This document shows, piece by piece, positions 56,106 through 64,000 of a DNA stretch of 64,000 nt. The stretch is taken from positions 62,001 through 126,000 of the forward strand of contig JAVTVY010057091.1 in NCBI GenBank assembly GCA_036873755.1, read 5' to 3'. How positions within the stretch are numbered: the stretch's first letter is position 1; the number at the start of each line of letters is the position of its first letter. The position numbers and the translations under genes were made by a program. Below the pieces are notes generated by a model, which searched no databases, was not told the DNA's origin, and saw nothing but the letters and a program-made list of their open reading frames with translations. This DNA comes from Hanleya hanleyi. Taxonomy: Eukaryota; Mollusca; Polyplacophora; Lepidopleurida; Hanleyidae.

Positions 56106-57083
56106 ATGTTATCTTGCACAACTTGCCAGAAGTCATTTACTCGCCCAGAAGATTTGCGACGACACGAGTCCTCCATCCACAACGGTGCACGATATACTTG
56201 TATAACCTGCGCACGGTCATTTAATCGAGAAGATGCTTTACTGCGCCATGAACGCTCACTCCACGAGGGCGCGACGGAACACTGTAATGAATGTGGTCAA
56301 CTCTTCAAACGACCCAGTCAGTTAAGACAGCACCAACGTTTGATTCATGGTCCATCACCACGGTATGAGCGACAACTTTCCAATAAAGAGGCACCCATGA
56401 GGGTCAGACGTAGTGAAGATGAGCCCGGGGAGACGAATGCCACTGGTGATGCGATCACGGAGAGCCCGCCTATACCCACAGTTCAGAAGAACCTAGATAT
56501 CCAGCCGGTCCCTAGCATTACTGTTCCCAGGCATACGCCTGACAACAACGAACATTTTCTGGAAGATGCAGTGGATGTTCCCAGCGATCTCTTACAGGAC
56601 GCCCATCCAGTGAGTGACATCTATCGGCGCCATTGGCCCATGATACGGCACTGTTTCCACCGTCATCGCCTTATTCAAGATATCTACAATTTCCGACTGA
56701 CTGGCTTCGCCCGTCTACCCAGCAACGTGGAAGCCATCTTCAATGACCAAGCTACGTCCTTCAAATTAAATCTGGCGTTTGGTTATGTACTGCAGCATAA
56801 GGAGACAGACCAAGTCCGATACTTTTACCCGAGCAGTAACATCCGGGTATTTGACCAACCGTTTACCATCATTAACCGGGCGTCGCTACAGCCCGTGCTG
56901 GACCAAGTGGACCAATTGGATGTCTTGGGATGGGCCTATGATCAGCGCCCCAACACCAAGTGGATAGTGGAGAGGGTCACCAATGTCACGTTTTTGCATG
57001 ACCAAATTACGGAATCTTCCCATCGGATGAATGCATTCACCCATGCACTGATAGATACTCAGAATGCGCAAACAACTATCTGA
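56106..57083 (+). CDS. C2H2 zinc-finger / Maverick-polymerase N-terminal-like protein, right copy
   Basis: 325 residues from MLSCTTCQKSF; the ATG is placed directly after the TATA/initiator region as in the central gene. Three C2H2 fingers lie in the first ~85 residues, then a linker (SEDEPGETNATGDAITESPP), a DIYRRHW...DIYNFRLTG region and the FKLNLAFGYVLQHKE to VTNVTF domain. Compared with the left copy one extra base after VTNVTF changes the C-terminus from FVTKLRNLPIG to LHDQITESS... with a stop 30 codons later. Left and right proteins otherwise differ at only a few residues. Possible role: DNA binding or remnant of a polymerase protein. Confidence 0.72.
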   Translation: MLSCTTCQKSFTRPEDLRRHESSIHNGARYTCITCARSFNREDALLRHERSLHEGATEHCNECGQLFKRPSQLRQHQRLIHGPSPRYERQLSNKEAPMRVRRSEDEPGETNATGDAITESPPIPTVQKNLDIQPVPSITVPRHTPDNNEHFLEDAVDVPSDLLQDAHPVSDIYRRHWPMIRHCFHRHRLIQDIYNFRLTGFARLPSNVEAIFNDQATSFKLNLAFGYVLQHKETDQVRYFYPSSNIRVFDQPFTIINRASLQPVLDQVDQLDVLGWAYDQRPNTKWIVERVTNVTFLHDQITESSHRMNAFTHALIDTQNAQTTI

Positions 57084-57139
57084 GGATCTGTTGCCTCAAC
57101 GGTATCCTGGTCTGCCTGACGATGATTAGGTCACACCGA

Positions 57140-57260
57140 GCAAAGATGGAACTTTCTGAAATGGCGACTTCTGATTGGACTAGAATACATCTAACGGACA
57201 GAAACGAATATGACACATGCAAATGGTGGCCTCTGATTGGACAAGAGTCTTCTTGAATTG
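57140..57260 (+). promoter_or_regulatory. Orphan CCAAT-type promoter-like block, right arm
   Basis: GAACTTTCTGAAATG followed by two TCTGATTGGAC boxes (57171 and 57232) and TTGTAAATATACC at about 57256 resembles the promoter at 55505-55590, but no gene follows. The left arm has the mirror copy (53380-53500). Confidence 0.4.
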
Positions 57261-57307
57261 TAAATATACCCAACGCGGCTCCCCCAGCGTGGTTATGATG
57301 TAACATT

Positions 57308-57345
57308 GGGGAGAATAAACTATATGAAAAAACTTCTTGTTGTTG
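57308..57345 (+). terminator. Poly(A) signal of the right zinc-finger gene
   Basis: GAGAATAAACTATATG with a downstream CTTCTTGTTGTTGTTG run, the usual AATAAA plus GU-rich layout. Confidence 0.6.
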
Positions 57346-57529
57346 TTGTTGTTCTCTCATGTCTCATCCTTGTTGTTGTTGTTGTACTCTCTTCGGTCTG
57401 TTAAGGCGTAGCGACGGACGTCACTGCATTTCGAAGAATTAGTGACAATTCCATGGAATATCTAGAAAATCAGAGCTTCTGAGCTATTTCACCAGGGCGT
57501 TGAAGCATTGAGCTTGGTGTTGGCGAGCG

Positions 57530-58200
57530 TTGCTATACAAGATGACACCTCACACGACGCATTCGGACCAAGGATGGTCCATCTCTACACCAAATACCTT
57601 CCTTCACTGCCCCAAAATACCCGCTTTCGCTACCACTCGTACTGATGACGTCACCAATGACGTCACAGATGCTGCGGACATCCCTCAAATCGTTGTCTAT
57701 ACCCCGATAGCTACAAAATGACACCTCCCACGACGCATTCGGATCAAGGATGGCCCATCTCTACCCCAAATACCTTCCTTCACTTCCCCAAAATGTTCAC
57801 TTTGGCTACTACTCCTACTGATGACGTCACCGATGACGTCACAGATGACGTGAACATTCCTCAAATCGTGATGTACACCCCGAGACCTACAAAATGACAC
57901 CTCCCAGGACGCATTCGGACCAAGGATGGTCCATCTCGACACCAAATACCTTCCTGCACTGCCCCAAAATGGCCACTTTACTTACTACAACCAACTGCGC
58001 ATGCGCAGATTGACGCGACTTGCAATAAAAAAACACGCCATTCTGACTCTACCCCCCACAAACTTCACTTTGATACCTCCCACGACCCATTCAGACCCAT
58101 AGCGGTCCATCTCTACCCCAAACACACCCCCACGTACCCCCCAAAATGCCTGCTTCCTATACTACGGCCAGATTGCGCATGCGCAAAATATTGAAAACGG
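57530..58200. promoter_or_regulatory. CRE and NRF-1 site array, right arm
   Basis: Inverted counterpart of 52030-53095 with only two full and one partial units. Four TGACGTCA sites (about 57645, 57658, 57821 and 57834) and GCGCATGCGC at about 57995 and 58176 are kept. Confidence 0.68.
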
Positions 58201-58309
58201 ACGAACCATTAGTCCAGTCGGATGCTCCTCCGCGAGAGCTTCAAAACAAGACCTCAGACGACACCATAGGATCATTAGGGGCTCACCTAGGCCCCAAAAC
58301 GTCAACCCA

Positions 58310-59230
58310 GTATAGATCTATACCCCCATAGCCAGTATGGGGCTATATGGACCTACCCAAGCCTCGGTGAACTTTTTCCAAACATTTCACCGTTTCGCTT
58401 CGAAACCCTTCCCATCGTGTTCTAAATGACGAGACGTGAAAAACAAATCCAAACAACCCATATCACAATGAACGTGTGTGAATTTCCCAGGTTGAACCTA
58501 TACCCCCATATATATAGTATGGAGCTATATGAGCCTATATACAGACCTACCCGGTACTTTTCCAAAAATTTGACCGTTTCGCTCCGAACCCTTCCCATCG
58601 TGTTCTAAATGACGAGACGAGAAAAACAAATCCAAACAACCCATATCACAATGAACGTGTGTGAATTTCCCAGGTTGGACCTATACCCCATATAGCCAGT
58701 ATAGGACTACATGGGGCTATATACAGACCTCGGTGACTTTTCCCAAAAATTTCACCGATTCGCTCCGGGACCCCTCCCATTGTGTTTTTCTCGGCGAGAC
58801 GAGAAAAACGAGACCCCACAACCCATAGTAACACCCACAAAAAAATTTGACCACCTCTCCCCCCATATAGCCAGTATGAGCCTATATACAGACCTCGGTG
58901 ACTTTTCCCAAAAATTTCACCGATTCGCTCCGGGACCCCTCCCATTGTGTTTTTCTCGGCGAGACGAGAAAAACGAGACCCCACAACCCATAGTAAAGCC
59001 CACAAAAAAATTTGACCACCCCTCCCTCCATATAGCCAGTATGAGCCTATATACAGACCTCGGTGACTTTTCCCAAAAATTTCACCGATTCGCTCCGGGA
59101 CCCTTCCCATTGTCATTTTCTTGGCGAGACGAGAAAAACGAGACCCCACAAGCCATAGTAAAGCCCACAAAAAAAAATTTGACCACCCCTCCCCCCATAT
59201 AGCCAGTATGAGCCTATACCCATACAGGCA
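58310..59230. repeat. ~175-bp TATA-rich tandem units, right arm (about 5 copies)
   Basis: Inverted counterparts of 51300-51960, including three nearly identical units between 58650 and 59200 (AAAAATTTCACCGATTCGCT). Identity among these three is higher than to the left arm, which indicates recent local amplification. Confidence 0.85.
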
Positions 59231-59461
59231 TTTCCCCGTATATTGTATATTGTACGAGTCCGTGTTCCGTTTTTTATTTATTTATTTTTTACCTCCACGT
59301 GACCTCCACGTGACCGCCACGTGACTGCCACCTGCCGCCACAGAGGTCAAAGGCGGGCATGGGCGCTTCCTATACTATAACATGGAAACAGCGCCCCCTG
59401 GCGGATGCAAGAGTTATCTCCCCCGGCAAAACCTGACTTTAAATCACCGGACTATACTACT

Positions 59462-59567
59462 TATATACCATCTTTGTGAAGGATATATACCATCTTTGTG
59501 AAGGATATATACCATCTTTGTCAAGGATATATACCATCTTTGTGAAGGATATATACCATCTTTCACT
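59462..59567. repeat. 22-bp tandem array, right part
   Basis: Five further copies of ATATATACCATCTTTGTGAA + GG, beginning with the TATATA target duplication at 59462-59467. Confidence 0.85.
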
Positions 59568-59860
59568 GGATTTGTAGGGAACTAATTTCTAGCCCAGATG
59601 AAACACCATATTTGGACCTATACCTTTAGAAGAATGATAAGAGCTTTCACCTACGTCGAGTCTACGACAATAGAAACGATTACCATTTTAACATAGCCAA
59701 CTACCCATCTCTAGTTAGCAATATTCCAAAAGGACCTACATACGGTGTATGCATATCTCGCCTGGTAGAATTTGTGAAATCCAACAAGGCTATACTATCA
59801 AACGCCTCCATTCAAAGTTCAAAACTGTGATAAATATCGTACATTGGCGTCTAATTATTA
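59568..59860 (+). pseudogene. Penelope-like reverse transcriptase, 3' half
   Basis: ISSPDETPYLDLYL is followed by RRVYDNRNDYHFNIANYPSL, SNIPKGPTYGVCISRLVEFV, the highly characteristic YDKRDDFxFxIVNxPxLxSNIPxxPxYGVYISQL block of Penelope-like RTs. A frameshift lies near 59630 and stops appear after 59830. With 50341-51093 this forms one gene split by the 22-bp expansion and the palindromic element. No GIY-YIG endonuclease is seen downstream. Confidence 0.82.
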
Positions 59861-60630
59861 TCGTAGCTTGCAAGAGCTTTCATGCTACGTTTCATCAGTT
59901 GTGTTTGAGTCCGTTTAACTCGTTTTTCATCCCTCAGGCATGGTGTTGAAAAGAACAGACGCAATCAAAACGTGACTGAGATACATTATACTCTAGAAAA
60001 CGACTTGAAAATTCATTTGGATAAAGAATACTGGTCAGTGATAAGAATTTGATGCAAAACACTTTTGATCGCTCCTCCCTTGTACGAGACTGTCTTGTGT
60101 GTTTTTGTATAATTTTCATTGATGCATATTTGGAATTCATGTTAAATGTAATACGATAGGTCTTTCGAGTATTGACACGGAAATTCGTTTGTGGACGACG
60201 GCTAAATATGGAATGTCGGATCGGACGCCTGTAATGGAAGGCACGGAGATTTAGCCACTATAGTCATTAACATACACACGTTATGTTATATTTCCAACAG
60301 CCCGAGCTTCCACTACCCATCTGCCACAACAACGGTTAATTTCTGATTGATTGCCACCAAGTTGAGGAGGAAGGAGTATAGTAAACTCGCAAAATATACT
60401 TTTCCAAGCGGCCTCCCTGTGACAACGACTCTATATTGAGATTGCTGTAATTTGGCCTCGATCAAGTAGAACTGGTTTGTTTGCTTAACTTGCCAGAGTT
60501 GCCAAACTTTGCTCAGACAAGGTGTTTGTACAAAGTAGACTATACCTGTTTATTTGACCTGTCGCTCCGCATAAACTCATGGATTAAATTTCGCTTCCAT
60601 TCCAGCATATTTTACCATTATCCCCGACAC
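59861..60630. other. Non-coding stretch, nothing recognised
   Basis: It may contain the decayed C-terminal region of the Penelope-like gene; no motif can be supported. Confidence 0.4.
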
Positions 60631-60631
60631 C

Positions 60632-61986
60632 ACACACACAGACTGTCCACTTACATATATCACACACTGCCCACCTACACATATCACACACTGTTCACCT
60701 ACATATATCACACACTGTCCACCTACACATATCAAACACTGTCCACATAAACATATCACACACTGTCCACCTACACATATCACACACCACTATCCACCTA
60801 CACATATCACACACTGTCCACCTACATATATCACACACTGTCCACCTACACATATCACACACTGTCCACTTACATATATCACACACTGTTCACCTACATA
60901 TATCACACACTGTCCACCTACACATATCACACACTGTCCACTTACACATATCACACACTGTTCACCTACATATATCACACACTGTCCACCTACACATATC
61001 ACACACTGTCCACTTACACATATCACACACTGTCCACTTACATATATCACACACTGTCCACCTACACATATCACACACTGTCCACTTACATATATCACAC
61101 ACTGCCCACCTACACATATCACACACTGTTCACCTACATATATCACACACTGTCCACCTACACATATCAAACACTGTCCACATAAACATATCACACACTG
61201 TCCACCTACACATATCACACACCACTATCCACCTACACATATCACACACTGTCCACCTACATATATCACACACTGTCCACCTACACATATCACACACTGT
61301 CCACTTACATATATCACACACTGTTCACCTACATATATCACACACTGTCCACCTACACATATCACACACTGTCCACTTACACATATCACACACTGTTCAC
61401 CTACATATATCACACACTGTCCACCTACACATATCACACACTGTCCACTTACACATATCACACACTGTCCACTTACATATATCACACACTGTCCACCTAC
61501 ACATATCACACACTGTCCACTTACATATATCACACACTGCCCACCTACACATATCACACACTGTTCACACTGTTCACCTACATATATTACACACTGTCCA
61601 CCTACACATATCACACACTGTCCACCTACATATATCACACACTGTCCACCTACACATATCACACACTGTCCACCTACACATATCACACACTGTCCACCTG
61701 CACATATCACACACTGTTCACCTACATATATCACACACTATCCACCTACACATATCACACACTGTCCACCTACATATATCACACACTGTCCACCTACATA
61801 TATCACACACTATCCACCTACATATATCACACACTGTCCACCTACACATATCACACACTGTCCACCTACATATATCACACACTGTCCACCTACACATATA
61901 ACACACTGTCCACCTGCGCATATCACACACTGTTCACCTACATATATCACACACTATCCACCTACACATATCACACACTGTCTACC
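60632..61986. repeat. 24-bp satellite, left block
   Basis: About 56 units of CACACTGTCCACCTACACAT + ATCA and point variants. Because 24 is a multiple of three, long false frames (CVICVGGQ-type) appear on both strands. A 435-bp higher-order block is duplicated (see findings). Confidence 0.97.
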
Positions 61987-62600
61987 TATAGAATAGAATA
62001 GAATAGAATAGAACCTTTAATTGTACTGTTTTACCCGTTGATGGGATAATGTGTACAGGATTGGGGAAAACAAAACAACAGAATAAATCACAACATGTTC
62101 ACCGGATTCAAGAAGGTACATTGTTCATCAAATACTTTCTCTTAATTAGGTTGCGATGAATAAAGTTAACTACCAGATAGATGACCACCATGTCCTCGGC
62201 AGAGAGAAGCCGTACAAATTTTGCCCTATCTGGCATACTGATGAAGTTGGCACATGTCCGTGATATATTTGTAAATAACAGATATCTAGAGATGCTATAA
62301 CCAGGGCATTTAATCAAAAAGTGGAACTCATCCGACGTATCAAATTTGCACAATGGACAAAGACGGCGTTCAATGGGTGCTCCGGTATACCTGCCTCTTT
62401 CGATATTAAGGTCATGAGAGCTAGTTCGGAACCTTGCAAATGACCTGCGACGGTCTCTATCTTTGATAACATCAATATAAATCTCCCGAATAAAACGAGA
62501 TTTGAATTCCGTATATGTTCTAAGTTTATGACTGCCAGGCAACCGATTACACGATGGTCCATTAACAATTTTTTCCCCAGTTCTGTTCAAAAGCGGACAT
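61987..62600 (-). mobile_element. Antisense LINE 3' end inserted in the satellite
   Basis: The - strand ends in a (TTCTA)n tail (61987-62012 as GAATA repeats on +) and carries the LINE C-terminus. Satellite units on both sides show that it is an insertion of a 5'-truncated copy. I could not define a clear target duplication. Confidence 0.75.
62108..62599 (-). pseudogene. LINE protein C-terminal fragment
   Basis: A single open frame of about 160 codons with RTYTEFKSRFIREIYI, RRSFARFRTSSHDLNIERGR and ERRLCPLCKFDTSDEFHFLI + KCPGY: the FRxxxxxLxIExGRY and CxxC...ExHxLxxCPxY signature seen at the end of many invertebrate LINE proteins. It ends in a normal stop, with a 3'-UTR and tail. The 5' end is cut at the satellite junction. 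Confidence 0.8.
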
Positions 62601-63185
62601 ATACATATCACACACTGTTCACCTACACATATCACACACTATCCACCTACACATATCACACACTGTCCACCTACACATATAACACACTGTCCACCTACAC
62701 ATATTACACACTGTCCACCTACACATATCACACACTGTCCACCTATACATATCACACACTGCCCACCTACACATATAACACACTGTCCACCTGCACATAT
62801 CACACACTGTTCACCTATATCACACACTGTCCATCTACACATATCACACACTGTCCACCTACACACATAACACACTGTCCACCTACACATATCACACAAT
62901 ATCCACCTATACATATCACACACTGTCCACCTACACACATAACACACTGTCCACATACACATATCACACAATATCCACCTACACATATCACACACTGTCC
63001 ACCTACACACATAACACACTGTCCACCTACACATATCACACACTGTCCACCTATACATATCACACACTGTCCACCTACACATATAACACACTGTCCACCT
63101 GCACATATCACACACTGTCCACCTATATCACACGCTATCCATCTACACATATCACACAATGTCCACCTACACATATCACACATAC
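62601..63185. repeat. 24-bp satellite, right block
   Basis: About 24 more units with variants such as CACCTACACACATAACACAC and CAATATCCACC. It continues the left block beyond the LINE. Confidence 0.96.
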
Positions 63186-64000
63186 TCAAATGGTGCTTGG
63201 GTGCTAAATTTCATTGTTCAGGTGTATGATGGTGTATTATGGACTCAATTCCTGCATGGATGAGATGACATTTTTTTTTCGATTCAAATATTTTCAACAG
63301 CTACAGGAATAAACTTCAGTTATTATATAGACGTTGTGGATATGTCCTGGTTGATGGCTATCTAAACGAGCAATTTCAGAACTATTTCACTCGACAGGCG
63401 ATACACCAAATATACACATACGCGTGCGGAGTTCCCCAACTCGTCTTCGATTTGAGATGTACTTTAGCATTTACACAATAGGCGAACCATCGTTTCCATC
63501 ACGGTAGACCTACGCTCACTCGTTCTTAGAATTGTGGATGGAGCTTGAAATAAAGAAATATGCCGGTCAATATTCAAGGAAATGTTCCTGAATAATTTTA
63601 ACCGTGTTTAAGTGTACCGGTGTGAAACGAAAGAATGTCTCAGGAAGCAATGTCCCAGGAAGCAATGTCCCTTTTCATATGTCTTTATGAAAATGTGTCT
63701 TACCTGAGTTGCAAATCAGAGAAAATTTCTAGGTTTGGTTTTATTTGATACGAGTCGGACATTTTTTCTGGCAGACATTCTTTCCTTCTACATAGACACA
63801 AACAAGTGATCATATAGAGTTGAGAGGTCTGGTGTGTTTATTCTACGTTTAATCAACGCGAATGGAAGTAAGACTGTAAGGACCTGCTGGCATCTTAGAA
63901 ACTCTTCTGCTATTTCTACGTTATTTATATGTTTAGCAGTTTTGGAGGCTTCATAGTGGCATACATTAAGCTTTCGGTATATTGCGTTCGCGATATATAA
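63186..64000. other. Non-coding stretch, nothing recognised
   Basis: No gene, repeat or structure that I can support. Confidence 0.4.

Larger units (their letters stand above)
51094..59461. mobile_element. Palindromic Polinton/Maverick-like element
   Basis: An 8368-bp element with termini AGTAGTATAGTCCGGTGATT inward from both ends, flanked by 6-bp duplications. Polintons have AG-starting inverted termini and 6-bp duplications, which fits. Arms 51094 to about 54760 and about 55855 to 59461 are inverted copies; the centre is unique. Order in each arm from the end: E-box cluster, ~175-bp TATA-rich array, NRF-1 sites, CRE array, then a poly(A) signal, zinc-finger gene and promoter. No integrase, ATPase, protease or capsid gene and no polymerase catalytic domain is present, so it is non-autonomous. 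Copy number of both arrays differs between arms. Confidence 0.75.

Noticed and set aside
58646..59202. Overlapping 160-175 codon open frames on both strands in the right arm
   Set aside because: They follow the ~175-bp repeat units (PERIGEIFGKSHRGLYIGSY and its antisense) and have no counterpart of that length in the left arm.
51094..59461. Palindrome as a simple assembly mirror artefact
   Set aside because: Arms differ in substitutions, single-base shifts and copy number of two arrays, and exact 6-bp duplications flank the whole; an artefact would give identical arms. Long reads should still confirm.
60577..63229. Many long open frames encoding CVICVGGQ- or THITHCPP-like repeats
   Set aside because: They are translations of the 24-bp satellite on both strands; unit length is a multiple of three and stop-free by chance.

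Overview
The window reads as nuclear DNA of a marine mollusc, most likely a gastropod. It has split genes with GT-AG introns, is AT-rich overall, and is crowded with repeats of molluscan type. These include the tRNA-SINE-like tail ending in CACTCACTCACTC, elements with hairpin heads followed by (GTCC)n, Penelope, Crypton, Gypsy and LINE debris, and a Polinton-like element. The species is my inference; there is no direct species marker.

The only convincing host gene lies on the + strand from 15.8 to about 29.3 kb (its 3'-UTR perhaps to about 32.9 kb). Seven phase-compatible exons encode the C-terminal part of a cysteine-rich extracellular protein: a Cys-rich module, an Ig domain, a second longer Cys-rich module and three EGF-like repeats. 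A terminal exon is tentative. The 5' exons are not in the window. The introns are loaded with TTAA-flanked foldback elements, minisatellites and nested hairpin-headed elements.

1-15.8 kb holds no recognisable host gene. It contains minisatellites, a 1.2 kb TTAA-bounded foldback element, SINE-like tails, and a decayed LINE (11.5-14.8 kb) split by a hairpin-headed element. 34.3-36.0 kb holds a frameshifted tyrosine-recombinase gene of Crypton type. 36.7-39 kb holds several palindromes. 39.8-48.1 kb is a decayed antisense Gypsy pol gene interrupted by a nearly full-length but frameshifted L1/Tx1-type LINE (40181-45124) with a 15-bp target duplication and a poly(A) tail. 49.3-49.9 kb has a weak antisense LINE C-terminal remnant.

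The most striking object is at 51094-59461. It is an 8.4 kb near-palindromic element with termini beginning AGTAGTATAG, flanked by a 6-bp TATATA duplication, which is the hallmark of Polintons/Mavericks. Both arms carry an inverted copy of a C2H2 zinc-finger gene with its own TATA promoter and poly(A) signal. Outside it lies an array of CRE (TGACGTCA) and NRF-1 (GCGCATGCGC) sites, then an array of about 175-bp TATA-rich units. A roughly 1.1 kb unique centre carries two more small Cys-rich genes. The element sits inside a 22-bp tandem array that itself expanded from codons of a Penelope-like reverse transcriptase gene, whose two halves lie on either side.

60.6-63.2 kb is a 24-bp satellite with a 435-bp higher-order duplication, interrupted by an antisense LINE 3' end. 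The window therefore shows one host gene plus a layered record of at least ten transposable-element families.
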